From Mucilaginibacter aquatilis (lineage in GTDB: Bacteria > Bacteroidota > Bacteroidia > Sphingobacteriales > Sphingobacteriaceae), in the NCBI RefSeq assembly GCF_009755275.1, contig NZ_WQLA01000003.1, positions 124,001-188,000 of the forward strand: 64,000 bases of DNA. Reading direction: 5' to 3'. Below the pieces are notes generated by a model. It was not told where the DNA came from. It did not search any database and was given only the letters and a program-made list of their open reading frames with translations. The translations under genes and the position numbers were made by a program. How positions within the stretch are numbered: the first letter of the stretch is position 1; every line of letters starts with the position of its first letter. Below are positions 8,450-17,453 of this stretch, piece by piece.

Positions 8450-8561
8450 ATCAAAATGCAGGTTGTACAGGCAATAGTATGAATTTATTTGCAGTCATTT
8501 GTCCGTTTTTATTATCATAAATATTACTTTTAGCGCTCTTAATCAAGGAAATTCAAACAGC

Positions 8562-9740
8562 ATGTTCTCAGCACAGCATATAAACCAGTTTAATCAGCTG
8601 GAAACTCCTTTTTACTATTACGACCTTAACCTGTTGCAAAAAACTGTAACGGCTTGTACGCAGGCAGCGGCGCAATACCACTACCATGTGCATTATGCGC
8701 TTAAGGCCAACTTCAACCCTAAAGTATTACAAACCATGCAGGCGGCTGGTATTGGCGCCGATTGTGTAAGCGGTAATGAAGTAAAAGCTGCCATTGAACA
8801 TGGTTTTAGTAATAACAAGGTAGTATTTGCTGGTGTAGGAAAATCTGACCGTGAAATAAATGCGGCATTGGATGCTGATATATTTTGCTTTAACGTAGAA
8901 TCTGTTCAGGAGTTGGTGGTCATCAATGATCTAGCTGCCGCTAAAGGTAAAACTGCACGCGTGGCTATTCGTATTAACCCCAATGTTGATGCGCATACTC
9001 ATCATTATATTACCACCGGTTTAGAAGAAAATAAATTCGGCATAAATACCTGGCAGCTGGACGATGTATTATTTACGCTTAAAAATTGTACTAACCTGGA
9101 GTTTATTGGCGTTCATTTTCATGTTGGGTCGCAAATTACCAATCTTGAGGTATTCAAAAACCTGTGTACCCGCGTTAACGAGTTGCACAATTGGTTCGAC
9201 AACCAGGGATTGGCTATAAAAGTATTGAACGTTGGTGGCGGTTTAGGTGTTGATTATTATAATCCCGACACTAATTCAATTTGTGACTTTGAAAGCTACT
9301 TTAAAGTTTTTAGCGAACATCTTAGGGTAAAGGAAGGGCAGGAGGTTCATTTTGAATTGGGCCGTGCGTTGGTTGCCCAAAGCGCGTCATTAATATCAAA
9401 GGTGTTATACGTAAAAAACGGGCAAAAAAAGAACTTTTTGATACTGGATGCGGGTATGACCGAACTTATACGCCCTATGTTGTACCAAGCTTACCATCAC
9501 ATTGAAAACATTAGCAAGCAACATACAGCCTATAATACAATCAACTATGATGTTGTTGGACCTATATGTGAAAGTACTGATTGTTTCCGTACAGATGTTG
9601 CTTTGCCCGAATCGCATCGTGGGGACTTAATAGCAATGCGTACAGCAGGGGCTTACGGAGAAGTAATGGCCTCGGGCTATAACTTACGCGATAGGGTTCA
9701 AAGCGTATACTCACAACCTGAACAGGTTGAGGTAGTATAA
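8562..9740 (+). CDS. lysA: Diaminopimelate decarboxylase
   Basis: PLP-dependent decarboxylation of meso-diaminopimelate to lysine, the last step of lysine synthesis. The PLP lysine is Lys48 in HYALKANFNP. Further hallmarks are GVHFHVGSQI, the glycine-rich VGGGLGVDY, and the substrate-binding GPICESTDCF and GAYGEVMAS near the C-terminus. 392 residues fits the short Bacteroidota form. The start was set at ATG 8562, preceded by an AAGGAA ribosome-binding site, rather than the longer frame opening at 8499. It stands alone. Confidence 0.95.
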   Translation: MFSAQHINQFNQLETPFYYYDLNLLQKTVTACTQAAAQYHYHVHYALKANFNPKVLQTMQAAGIGADCVSGNEVKAAIEHGFSNNKVVFAGVGKSDREINAALDADIFCFNVESVQELVVINDLAAAKGKTARVAIRINPNVDAHTHHYITTGLEENKFGINTWQLDDVLFTLKNCTNLEFIGVHFHVGSQITNLEVFKNLCTRVNELHNWFDNQGLAIKVLNVGGGLGVDYYNPDTNSICDFESYFKVFSEHLRVKEGQEVHFELGRALVAQSASLISKVLYVKNGQKKNFLILDAGMTELIRPMLYQAYHHIENISKQHTAYNTINYDVVGPICESTDCFRTDVALPESHRGDLIAMRTAGAYGEVMASGYNLRDRVQSVYSQPEQVEVV

Positions 9741-9809
9741 AGTCATCAAAACTTAATCTGCGGTTAATATTTGCCTTCATATCTTGGTATCAACAAATCA
9801 CCGGGACAC

Positions 9810-9899
9810 ATGAAAGCATTACAATTCATTAAAGACGTGCTAATTAGCCTGAAAGACCTTTTGGTATTACGTAGCTTAAAATCGTCTTTTATTCATTAA
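9810..9899 (+). CDS. Possible 29-residue peptide (doubtful)
   Basis: ATG-initiated short frame in the 233-base gap between lysA and the beta-glucosidase gene. It encodes an amphipathic, Leu/Lys-rich peptide (starts MKALQFIKDV). No ribosome-binding site or exact promoter box precedes it. It may be chance. Confidence 0.18.
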   Translation: MKALQFIKDVLISLKDLLVLRSLKSSFIH

Positions 9900-9973
9900 T
9901 GGTTACTTGCAAATATTTGCGTTATCCATTTAATTCGAACAATTTTGCCCCCGCAATGGTTGGGGTTTGTTAG

Positions 9974-11329
9974 ATGGATAATCATACTACTGCACAGTTG
10001 TTTACTAAACACTTGTTTGGCCCTGGCTTTAGCTGGGGCGTTTCTACGGCTGCCTTCCAAACAGAGGGGGCTTGCCTTGCCGATGGTAAGTCGGCTTCCA
10101 TCTGGGATGAATTCACCGGCAGGAAAGGTAAGGTACATGGTAATCAAAATGCCCAAATAGCTTGTGACTTTTACCATCGTTACCAGCAGGACATTGACGT
10201 CATTAAACAGCTCAATATTCCTAATTTTCGATTCTCTATTGCCTGGACGCGCATTTTGCCTGATGGTACCGGCAAGGTAAACCAGGCTGGTATTGATTAT
10301 TATAATAACGTTATTGATTATTGCATTGAACAGGGTATTGAGCCATGGCTAACCATATATCATTGGGATTTGCCGCTTTGCCTTGAGCAAAAAGGGGGGT
10401 GGACTAACCGCGAAAGCATAGAATGGTTTACAAATTTTGTAAGCGTTTGTGCTAAGGCTTTTGGCGACCGTGTTAAACACTGGATGATAATGAATGAGCC
10501 GGCCGTTTTTACAGGCGCGGGTTATTTTTTGGGTTTGCATGCGCCCGGGCGTACCGGGTTAAAAAACTTTTTACCTGCCGTACACCATGTTACCATGAGT
10601 ATTGCTGCAGGTGCCAACATATTAAGGGCCTTACTGCCGCAAGCCGTTATTGGCAACACATTTTCCTGCTCACATATTGAACCGCTAACTACTAAGCCAC
10701 GTGATGTAGCTGCCGCAAGCCGGGCCGATGTACTTATAAACCAGCTTTATATTGAGCCGTTGCTTGGCATGGGTTACCCTGTAGCTGATTTGCCTGTGCT
10801 ACAGCGTATAGAAAAATATATGAAAGATGGTGATGAGCACAAGCTCGCATTTGATTTCGACTTTATAGGCATTCAAAATTACACGCGCGAGGTTGTTAAA
10901 TACTCCATGTTTACGCCTTACATCCAAGCTAAGTTAGTTGAGGCCAAAACCCGTAATGTGCCTTTAACTGAAATGGGCTGGGAAATTTACCCTCAGGCTA
11001 TTTACGAAATGGTAAAGAAGTTCAGTGCCTATCCAAAAGTGAAGAATATTATCATCACTGAAAATGGTTCGGCTTTCAAAGACACCGTTACAGGTGATAC
11101 CGTTGATGATGTTTTACGCATACAATATTTACATGATAATTTGCAGCAGGTACTAAAGGCTAAGCAGGAAGGGTTACCGGTAAATGGTTATTTTGTGTGG
11201 ACGCTTACTGATAACTTTGAGTGGGCCGAAGGTTACCGCCCAAGGTTTGGCCTTGTACACATTAACTTTGATACGCAGGAGCGTATTATTAAAAACTCGG
11301 GTTACTGGTACCGGGATTTTTTAAAATAG
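9974..11329 (+). CDS. GH1 family beta-glucosidase
   Basis: Retaining beta-glucosidase or beta-galactosidase of glycoside hydrolase family 1. The acid/base Glu175 lies in MIMNEP and the nucleophile Glu363 in ITENGS; FSWGVSTAAFQTEG, YHWDLP and the C-terminal DNFEWAEGY complete the family signature. There is no signal peptide, so it should act in the cytoplasm on imported disaccharides. 451 residues is full length. It starts at ATG 9974. It is not next to the SusC/D genes of this window and no sugar transporter adjoins it. Confidence 0.94.
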   Translation: MDNHTTAQLFTKHLFGPGFSWGVSTAAFQTEGACLADGKSASIWDEFTGRKGKVHGNQNAQIACDFYHRYQQDIDVIKQLNIPNFRFSIAWTRILPDGTGKVNQAGIDYYNNVIDYCIEQGIEPWLTIYHWDLPLCLEQKGGWTNRESIEWFTNFVSVCAKAFGDRVKHWMIMNEPAVFTGAGYFLGLHAPGRTGLKNFLPAVHHVTMSIAAGANILRALLPQAVIGNTFSCSHIEPLTTKPRDVAAASRADVLINQLYIEPLLGMGYPVADLPVLQRIEKYMKDGDEHKLAFDFDFIGIQNYTREVVKYSMFTPYIQAKLVEAKTRNVPLTEMGWEIYPQAIYEMVKKFSAYPKVKNIIITENGSAFKDTVTGDTVDDVLRIQYLHDNLQQVLKAKQEGLPVNGYFVWTLTDNFEWAEGYRPRFGLVHINFDTQERIIKNSGYWYRDFLK

Positions 11330-11375
11330 TAAAATTTTCGCTTACTTAGAGGGCTACCTCAAAAACATCTGCATT

Positions 11376-11735
11376 ATGATAAAGGTTGGATTATACGGCG
11401 CTGAGTTTTTTGCCCGGCATGGCTACTACAAAGAAGAGCAAATTTTAGGTAACCGTTTTATAGTTACCATTGAAGCCACATTTAATCCGCAGCATCCTCA
11501 TATAAATGACGATTTAGAGAAAACGCTTAATTACGAGCAATTGTGCCAGGTTGCCCATGAGCACATGAAGCAACCGCAAAAACTGCTCGAAACCGTGGCA
11601 CAAGGTATGGCCGATGCCGTTATGCAGCAATTTCCTTATGTTACTAACTTACAGGTGGAGGTGAAGAAACTTAATCCACCTTTAAAAGGGCAGGTAGCAG
11701 CATCGGGCGTTACGGTGTATGTTACCAATAATTAA
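11376..11735 (+). CDS. folB: Dihydroneopterin aldolase
   Basis: Cleaves 7,8-dihydroneopterin to 6-hydroxymethyl-dihydropterin and glycolaldehyde in folate synthesis. The N-terminal GLYGAEFFARHGYYKEE and the C-terminal VEVKKLNPPLKGQV stretches are diagnostic; the conserved Lys/Pro pair in KLNPP closes the active site. 119 residues is the normal length. It follows the beta-glucosidase by 46 bases and overlaps the convergent thioesterase gene by 4 bases at its stop. Confidence 0.93.
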   Translation: MIKVGLYGAEFFARHGYYKEEQILGNRFIVTIEATFNPQHPHINDDLEKTLNYEQLCQVAHEHMKQPQKLLETVAQGMADAVMQQFPYVTNLQVEVKKLNPPLKGQVAASGVTVYVTNN

Positions 11736-12181
11736 TTAGTATTGGTTATCAATCCTGGCTCATCATAGTCAATCATACGCTGACGCTCACTTGCCGGAAT
11801 TGGTATTGACTTCAAATTAGCATAGTCATAACTAATACACACTGACTTCCCTGTAGTGCAAATTTCCTCTTCACCATCAGCATTAATTTTTACTAAAACA
11901 TACATCACATCAAAGCTGCTGTTTCCTATACGCGATGTGCGAAGGTAACACGCAATCTGGTCATCAACCTTAATGGGTTTTAAGTAATTCACTTCAGACC
12001 TTCCTAATATTACACCGCAACTATTAAAGTCCCATTGAGCTATTTCTTTCCAATAACTCAGGCGCGCAATTTCAAAAAAGGTTAAATATATCGTGTTACT
12101 CACGTTTCCGTAAGCATCAATATCTGAGAAGCGAATAGGTATAGGAGCTTTGAATTTATAATTTGCTAAATTTTCAGTCAT
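11732..12181 (-). CDS. 4HBT-type acyl-CoA thioesterase
   Basis: Hotdog-fold thioesterase of the 4-hydroxybenzoyl-CoA thioesterase/YbgC group. The motif SDIDAYGNVSNTIYLTFFEIAR near residues 18-39 is the family signature, with Asp/Asn in place of the usual D-x-G-H-V-N-N; here His is replaced by Asn (YGNVSN). 149 residues is normal. The physiological acyl-CoA is not predictable. The stop codons of this gene and folB overlap convergently; an inverted repeat (11724-11730 with 11740-11746) spans both stops and may act as a weak terminator. Confidence 0.85.
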   Translation of the reverse strand: MTENLANYKFKAPIPIRFSDIDAYGNVSNTIYLTFFEIARLSYWKEIAQWDFNSCGVILGRSEVNYLKPIKVDDQIACYLRTSRIGNSSFDVMYVLVKINADGEEEICTTGKSVCISYDYANLKSIPIPASERQRMIDYDEPGLITNTN

Positions 12182-12325
12182 TTTGTGTCAACTTGTCTTG
12201 TGAAAATGTTTTAAAGCGACAAAAAGTCACCAAATATCTTCGTTTTAAATGTTTTTAAGCGTTGGTATACCGCTTGTATAGGTATCTACGAAATTAATAA
12301 AAAGAAACTTTTGGAGGATATAAAA

Positions 12326-12766
12326 ATGACTTTAGTAAAATTTAACAACGGACACAGAAAACCAGCAGTTGCACCTCGTTTTATCGATGTATTTGACTCA
12401 ATTTTTAACGATCAGTTTTTGAGCCCTGCTAACGTAGCAAAAGTACCGGCAGTTAACATTACAGAATCAGAAGCAGCATTTGATATTGAATTTGCGGTGC
12501 CGGGTTTGCAAAAAGAAGATTTTAAAATAAACGTTGATAAAAACGTTTTAACCGTGGCTGCCGAAGTAAAACAGGAAGAAGCTACAGAAGTAAAAAAATA
12601 CAGCAAAAAAGAATTTAGCTATAACTCATTCAAACGTTCATTTACCCTGCCCGAAACAGTTGATCAAAACAATATTGAGGCAGCTTATACCAACGGTATA
12701 TTGAAATTAACAGTAGCTAAAAAAGAAGAAGCAAAATTACAAGCACGCGAAATTGCAGTGAAGTAA
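12326..12766 (+). CDS. Small heat shock protein, Hsp20/alpha-crystallin family
   Basis: ATP-independent holdase chaperone. The alpha-crystallin domain occupies about residues 40-140; AFDIEFAVPGLQKEDFKINV and the late NGILKLTVAKK motif are typical. The C-terminal I-x-V type tail (REIAVK) is the usual oligomerisation motif. The start is ATG 12326 with a clear GGAGG site at 12313-12317; a longer frame opening at TTG 12311 would bury this site. A single-gene unit closed by a hairpin terminator. Confidence 0.94.
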   Translation: MTLVKFNNGHRKPAVAPRFIDVFDSIFNDQFLSPANVAKVPAVNITESEAAFDIEFAVPGLQKEDFKINVDKNVLTVAAEVKQEEATEVKKYSKKEFSYNSFKRSFTLPETVDQNNIEAAYTNGILKLTVAKKEEAKLQAREIAVK

Positions 12767-12814
12767 TTAAGCAAAGAGTGTTTTCATAAGTTAAGTGTTG
12801 GTTTAGTTTAGATT

Positions 12815-12847
12815 AAAGCCGCCTCTGTTTACAGGGCGGCTTTTTTA
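12815..12847. terminator. Rho-independent terminator after hsp20
   Basis: Stem AAGCCGCC / GGCGGCTT (12816-12823 with 12835-12842) followed by a T run. The convergent YajQ gene ends at 12936, so it may serve both strands. Confidence 0.88.
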
Positions 12848-12935
12848 ATTCCTTAAACGCAAATTCTAGTTTTAGAGAATTTCGCAGCGTTAGTAAAAAT
12901 TTTTTGATTTAATACTTCAAAACATGGGTCTAAAA

Positions 12936-13427
12936 CTACGCTCTCATATTTATGTATTGTAAAGGCTGGCCAAAATCTTCTCCTCGGCATACGCTTATTA
13001 CGGCCTGCAAGTCGTCGATTTTTTTACCTTGAACACGTACCTGGTCGTCCATTATAGAAGCCTGAACCTTAAGGCCGCTGTCTTTTATCTTCTTAACAAT
13101 TTTTTTTGCAACCTCTTTATCTACTCCTTCTTTGATGCTTATTTCTTTCCTGATCATGTTGCCCGAGGCGTATTCTTCTTTTCCAAAGTCAAGAGCTTTA
13201 GGGTCTAAGCCTTGTTTTACCATACGACTTATAATAGCATCCTGGATAGCTTTCAGGCGCATATCATTCTCGGTAACAACTGTTAGCTGATTGGTTTTTT
13301 TATCGTGGTCAACAGTGCTTTTCGAATCGTTGAAATCATAACGGTTTAAAATTTCTTTTTTAGCGTTATTTATGGCGTTATCAAGTGTTTGAGCGTCTAT
13401 TTTACTTACAATATCAAATGATGGCAT
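12936..13427 (-). CDS. YajQ family nucleotide-binding protein (DUF520)
   Basis: Cytoplasmic protein of the YajQ family; homologues bind nucleotides or tRNA, and a Xanthomonas member is a cyclic-di-GMP effector. PSFDIVSKIDAQTLDNAIN at the N-terminus, the LTVVTENDMRLKAI stretch and KVQASIMDDQVRVQGKK at residues 125-145 are family hallmarks. 163 residues is full length. The specific role here is unknown. A Bacteroidota promoter box lies just upstream. Confidence 0.93.
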   Translation of the reverse strand: MPSFDIVSKIDAQTLDNAINNAKKEILNRYDFNDSKSTVDHDKKTNQLTVVTENDMRLKAIQDAIISRMVKQGLDPKALDFGKEEYASGNMIRKEISIKEGVDKEVAKKIVKKIKDSGLKVQASIMDDQVRVQGKKIDDLQAVISVCRGEDFGQPLQYINMRA

Positions 13428-13454
13428 AAGGCAGTGTGTTTAATATGTGAATCG

Positions 13455-13462
13455 CAAAGTTA
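13455..13462 (-). promoter_or_regulatory. -7 box for the YajQ gene
   Basis: TAACTTTG on the minus strand, an exact TAnnTTTG match, 27 bases before the ATG. Confidence 0.55.
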
Positions 13463-13578
13463 ATTTTAACAGTATTTATAAACAAAACAGCTTCAAAATA
13501 TATTGAAGTTAATATTATGTTAACATTTAAATAGGCAGTTTTGCGTACGCACACGCAGAACCCCTGTGGTGTTTTTTT

Positions 13579-15636
13579 ATGGCTGATAGAACAATTCCTT
13601 TAATTAACCGAGAAATAAGCTGGTTGTACTTTAACGACCGTGTATTACAGGAAGCGGCCGATATAACGGTTCCGCTCATTGACCGTATAAAATTCCTTGC
13701 TATTTTCTCATCAAACCTGGATGAGTTTTACCGCGTAAGGGTAGCCACGTTATCCAGGCTCACCAATCTCAACGAAAAATCAAAGGCATTGTTGGGGTAT
13801 AATCCTAAAAAGGTGCTTAATCAAATCAAAAGCATTGTAGTTAAGCAAGAAAAAAAGTTTCATAATCTTTACGAGAATATCATTATAAAACAGCTTGCTG
13901 AAGAAAAGATATTCATTCTTAATGAGAAGCAGTTGAACGTATCGCGCGGAGCATTTGTAAAAAAATATTTCCGTGAAAAGCTTTTGTCTACCCTGGTGCC
14001 AATAATGCTTGAAGACGACAGGCAACTGCCTATGCTGCATGACAGGGCTATTTATTTTTTTGTAAGGCTTACCAAAGGTAAAAAAACAAGGCTCGCACTT
14101 ATCGAGCTGCCAAGTAACTTATCCCGCTTCCTTATGCTGCCAGAAACCAATCAGTTAAAGTTTATCATACTGGTTGATGATATTATCAGATACAGCCTTG
14201 AAGACATATTCTTTGTTTTTGAATATGATAGCATGGAAGCATATTCGGTGCAATTAACCCGTGATGCCGAGCTTGACCTTGATAAAGAGTTAAGTGAAAA
14301 GTTTATTGATGCCCTTTCAAAAAGCTTGCAAAAGCGTAAAAAGGGGCGCCCTATGCGTTTGTTGTACGATGCCGAAATGCCCGATGACATGGTTGCCCAG
14401 CTTAAACGTAAGTTGGGGCTAAACATCGAAAATATGATACCGGGTAACCGCTATCAAAATTTTAAAGATTTTATTGCTTTCCCTAACGTAGGCGGACCTG
14501 AGTTGGAGTATAAGCGTAACCGACCGTTATCGGTTGATGGATTATCATTTGGAAAGAGCTTGATGAGTTTGGTAGCCGTTAAAGATTATCTAATCAGCAC
14601 GCCTTATCAATCATATGATTATGTAATTCATTTTCTGCGTGAAGCGGCTATTGATCCTAAGGTAGTTGAAATAAATATTTCGGTGTACCGCCTTGCCGAG
14701 GATTCACGTATTATGCACGCGCTTATTAATGCTGCCCAAAACGGCAAAAAAGTAAACTGCTTAATCGAGTTACGGGCACGTTTTGATGAGCAAAACAACA
14801 TTCAATGGACCCGCCGCCTGGAAGATGAAGGTATCAAGGTTATTCATGGCGTTCCGGGTTATAAAGTGCATGCAAAGGTATGCTTGGTTGTACGTATGGA
14901 AAAAGGCAAGCCCGCTTATTACGGTTGCCTTTCTACCGGAAACTTTAATGAGAAGACAGCTAATATTTATGCTGACCATACGCTGTTGACTGCCAATAAA
15001 AAGCTTACGCTGGATATGCTTAGCGTATTCAGGGCTATCAATAAAGGCCAGCTAGCGAAAGATATTAAGCACCTCGTGGTATCGCCTGTTGATTCGCGGC
15101 CCGCTCTTTACAGGTTTATTGATACCGAGATCAATAATGCTAATGCAGGTAAAGAGGCGTACATGATTTTAAAGATGAATAGTTTGGCTGATGAACAAAT
15201 AATTGCCAAGCTATATGAAGCCAGTAACGCAGGCGTAAAAATAAGAATGCTAATACGCGGAATGTGCTGCCTGGTTCCGGGGGTAGAAGGGTACAGTAAA
15301 AATATCAAAGTTTACAGTATTGTAGATAAATACCTTGAACATGCCCGGGTACATGTTTTTGCTAATGGTGGTAAAGAGTTGATTTATCTGACCTCGGCCG
15401 ATTTCATGACCCGCAACATTGACAATAGGGTAGAAGTAGGCTTTCCAATTTATGATGCAGATATAAAACAGGAAATTAAAGATATACTTGAAATTCAACT
15501 GCGCGACAATACAAAATCACGCGAAATTAACAAGAGCAATACCAACAGATATCATCGCACCCGTACCGACATTCATCACCGTGCACAGGTGGAGATTTAT
15601 GAATATTTAAAACAACTTAATACTTTAACAACTTGA
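13579..15636 (+). CDS. ppk1: Polyphosphate kinase 1
   Basis: Reversibly transfers the gamma phosphate of ATP to polyphosphate. N-terminal domain (residues 1-105, NREISWLYFNDRVLQEA), head domain, and two PLD-like catalytic domains. The autophosphorylated histidine is His431 in GYKVHAK; ISVYRLAEDSRI, the ELRARFDEQNN stretch and a second conserved region in LIRGMCCLVPG follow the PPK1 pattern. 685 residues is standard. Its TGA overlaps the TTG start of the exopolyphosphatase gene, so synthesis and breakdown enzymes are coupled. Confidence 0.96.
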   Translation: MADRTIPLINREISWLYFNDRVLQEAADITVPLIDRIKFLAIFSSNLDEFYRVRVATLSRLTNLNEKSKALLGYNPKKVLNQIKSIVVKQEKKFHNLYENIIIKQLAEEKIFILNEKQLNVSRGAFVKKYFREKLLSTLVPIMLEDDRQLPMLHDRAIYFFVRLTKGKKTRLALIELPSNLSRFLMLPETNQLKFIILVDDIIRYSLEDIFFVFEYDSMEAYSVQLTRDAELDLDKELSEKFIDALSKSLQKRKKGRPMRLLYDAEMPDDMVAQLKRKLGLNIENMIPGNRYQNFKDFIAFPNVGGPELEYKRNRPLSVDGLSFGKSLMSLVAVKDYLISTPYQSYDYVIHFLREAAIDPKVVEINISVYRLAEDSRIMHALINAAQNGKKVNCLIELRARFDEQNNIQWTRRLEDEGIKVIHGVPGYKVHAKVCLVVRMEKGKPAYYGCLSTGNFNEKTANIYADHTLLTANKKLTLDMLSVFRAINKGQLAKDIKHLVVSPVDSRPALYRFIDTEINNANAGKEAYMILKMNSLADEQIIAKLYEASNAGVKIRMLIRGMCCLVPGVEGYSKNIKVYSIVDKYLEHARVHVFANGGKELIYLTSADFMTRNIDNRVEVGFPIYDADIKQEIKDILEIQLRDNTKSREINKSNTNRYHRTRTDIHHRAQVEIYEYLKQLNTLTT

Positions 15637-16514
15637 GATACGCCGCAATTGATACCGGCTCAAACGCAGTACGCCTGCTCATCGCCGACATTATACAGAA
15701 CGACGGAAAAATTACATTCAAAAAAAACACGCTTGTACGCGTACCCCTGCGTTTAGGCGATGATGCCTTTTTGGATAAAAATATATCAGACCGTAAGGCC
15801 GATGATTTGGTTAAAACCATGTCGGCTTTTAAAAACCTTATGGACGTTTACAAGGTAAGTGATTATATGGCTTGTGCAACATCGGCCATGCGTGAGGCTA
15901 AAAACGGACCTGAGCTAATTAAACGTATTAAGCAGGAAGCTAACCTCGACCTCGAAATAATTCATGGTGATAAAGAGGCCGGCATAATATACGCAAGCCA
16001 CAAAGGTGTTGATTTGGATGAAAGTAAAACATATTTATACATAGATGTTGGCGGAGGCAGTACTGAGCTTTCGCTGTTTGCCAACGGAGAATTGGTTGCT
16101 TCTCAATCATTCAACATTGGTACCATACGTATACTAGATAACCAGGATAAAGAAGAAACCTGGCGCGAGATGCAGGAGTTTGTAAGTAAACATACCAAAG
16201 CATATAAGTTAATATACGGCGTAGGTACCGGAGGTAATATTAACAAATTGTTTAAGCTGAGCGATGAGAAGGATGGAGAGGCATTAAGCTACACAAAACT
16301 CAAATCGCTGTACAGTTACTTGTCGTCATACTCGTTAAAAGATCGTATTAACGTGCTGAAGCTCAACCAGGACCGTGCCGACGTTATTATACCGGCTTGC
16401 GAAATATATACTACGGTAATGAAGTGGGCAAACATTAAATTCATATACGTTCCAACAGTTGGAATGGCCGATGGCATCATTCAAACTTTGATTGAAAATA
16501 ATTTGTTGAAATAA
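15633..16514 (+). CDS. ppx: Exopolyphosphatase, Ppx/GppA family
   Basis: Hydrolyses terminal phosphates of polyphosphate, or pppGpp. ASKHA-fold phosphate motifs are visible: AAIDTGSNAVRLL at the N-terminus, YIDVGGGSTELSLF around residue 137, and VPTVGMADGII at the C-terminus. At 293 residues it is the short form that lacks the C-terminal HD-like domains of E. coli Ppx. The start codon is TTG at 15633, overlapping the ppk1 stop by 4 bases (TTGA); no in-frame ATG lies near. Coupled translation with ppk1 is likely. Confidence 0.93.
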   Translation: MRYAAIDTGSNAVRLLIADIIQNDGKITFKKNTLVRVPLRLGDDAFLDKNISDRKADDLVKTMSAFKNLMDVYKVSDYMACATSAMREAKNGPELIKRIKQEANLDLEIIHGDKEAGIIYASHKGVDLDESKTYLYIDVGGGSTELSLFANGELVASQSFNIGTIRILDNQDKEETWREMQEFVSKHTKAYKLIYGVGTGGNINKLFKLSDEKDGEALSYTKLKSLYSYLSSYSLKDRINVLKLNQDRADVIIPACEIYTTVMKWANIKFIYVPTVGMADGIIQTLIENNLLK

Positions 16515-16549
16515 ATTTAATTAAATTTTAATATACAAATTATAGTTTC

Positions 16550-16557
16550 TATATTTG
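16550..16557 (+). promoter_or_regulatory. -7 box in front of a hairpin pair
   Basis: TATATTTG, an exact TAnnTTTG match, 35 bases after the ppx stop and directly before two hairpins. Start of transcription would be near 16561. No clear -33 TTG is seen. Confidence 0.4.
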
Positions 16558-16560
16558 TAA

Positions 16561-16628
16561 TGCCCTCTCATAGGGCATGTTTTTCATAGGTAGATGTAGG
16601 GTCGAGTAGTAATATTCGACCCTTTTTT
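16561..16628 (+). ncRNA. Candidate small RNA of about 68 nt
   Basis: Between ppx and ubiX a promoter-like box (16550-16557) is followed at once by a hairpin TGCCCT / AGGGCA (16561-16566 with 16572-16577) and then by a terminator hairpin with a T run (to 16628). No reading frame of note lies inside. Promoter, 5' hairpin and intrinsic terminator in 80 bases have the layout of a small RNA. The alternative is two tandem terminators for ppk1-ppx. I do not recognise it as a known RNA family. Confidence 0.35.
16598..16628 (+). terminator. Rho-independent terminator
   Basis: Stem AGGGTCGA / TTCGACCCT (arms 16598-16605 and 16615-16622) with six T directly after. Ends ppk1-ppx or the candidate small RNA. 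Confidence 0.88.
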
Positions 16629-16644
16629 ATGCTTCCAACTTTTC

Positions 16645-16652
16645 TACCTTTG
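16645..16652 (+). promoter_or_regulatory. -7 box for ubiX
   Basis: TACCTTTG, an exact TAnnTTTG match, 17 bases before the ATG at 16670. Confidence 0.5.
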
Positions 16653-16669
16653 CCCTGTTTAGTTTTGTG

Positions 16670-17233
16670 ATGAAAAGGAAAATTGTAGTTGCTATTACCG
16701 GCGCAAGCGGTGCTATATATGCCAAATTATTACTGCAAAAGCTTCATGAGCTGGCTACCCAGGTAGCAGACGTAGGCATCATTATGTCAACTAATGCCAA
16801 ACAGGTTTGGGAAACCGAACTCGATAATGCCGATTACCAAGATTTGCCTTTCAAGTTTTACGATAAGCATGATTTTACGGCTCCCTTTGCATCAGGCTCG
16901 GCACGTTATGATACCATGGTTGTTATCCCCTGCTCTATGGGTACACTTGGTCGTATAGCATCCGGTGTTTCTGATGATTTGGTAACCCGTGCTGCCGATG
17001 TAATTTTAAAAGAGCGCAGAAAGCTTATTCTTGTCGCCCGCGATACGCCTTTAAATCTCATCCATATCCGCAATATGGCAACGGTAACCGAAGCAGGTGG
17101 AATCATTTGTCCGGCAGTGCCATCATTCTACAGTAAACCACAAACCATTGAAGAAGTAGCCTTAACAGTGGTGAACCGCGTAATTGATTTGATTGGTTTG
17201 GAGCATGATAGCTACCGCTGGAATGAATTGTAA
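16670..17233 (+). CDS. ubiX: UbiX-type flavin prenyltransferase
   Basis: Makes prenylated FMN, the cofactor of UbiD-type decarboxylases, from FMN and dimethylallyl phosphate. The flavin-binding VAITGASGAIYAKLLL at the N-terminus, VIPCSMGTLGRIASG in the middle and RDTPLNLIHIRNM are diagnostic. 187 residues is full length. ATG 16670 is preferred to the overlapping GTG at 16667. No ubiD partner is in the window. Confidence 0.93.
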   Translation: MKRKIVVAITGASGAIYAKLLLQKLHELATQVADVGIIMSTNAKQVWETELDNADYQDLPFKFYDKHDFTAPFASGSARYDTMVVIPCSMGTLGRIASGVSDDLVTRAADVILKERRKLILVARDTPLNLIHIRNMATVTEAGGIICPAVPSFYSKPQTIEEVALTVVNRVIDLIGLEHDSYRWNEL

Positions 17234-17370
17234 GTGGCCTTAAAAGCCTTTAAATACGAATCATTGTTATAGTTTTTTTGGCTAGATAACTGCTATAATT
17301 ACTACTATAGATGTTAGAAACGGGCTGTAAAATCAATCCTGAATAATCAATGCAATCCTAATAAATATTT

Positions 17371-17378
17371 TAACTTTG
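17371..17378 (+). promoter_or_regulatory. -7 box for the thrS operon
   Basis: TAACTTTG, an exact TAnnTTTG match. It predicts a leader of about 70 bases before thrS. The rest of the 220-base gap 17234-17453 shows no gene. Confidence 0.5.
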
Positions 17379-17390
17379 GCACCCAATTAA

Positions 17391-17412
17391 CAATCACTCC
17401 CGTAGGTGATTG
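17391..17412 (+). promoter_or_regulatory. Leader hairpin before thrS with CGT in the loop
   Basis: A perfect 7-bp stem (17391-17397 with 17406-17412) closes an 8-base loop TCCCGTAG, about 42 bases before the thrS ATG and inside the predicted leader. The loop contains CGT, a threonine anticodon. In E. coli, ThrRS represses thrS by binding a leader stem-loop that mimics the anticodon arm; whether Bacteroidota do so is not known to me. Confidence 0.35.
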
Positions 17413-17453
17413 AACAGTAGTATTTTTAAAAGAACAATAAATCATAGTTGTAG

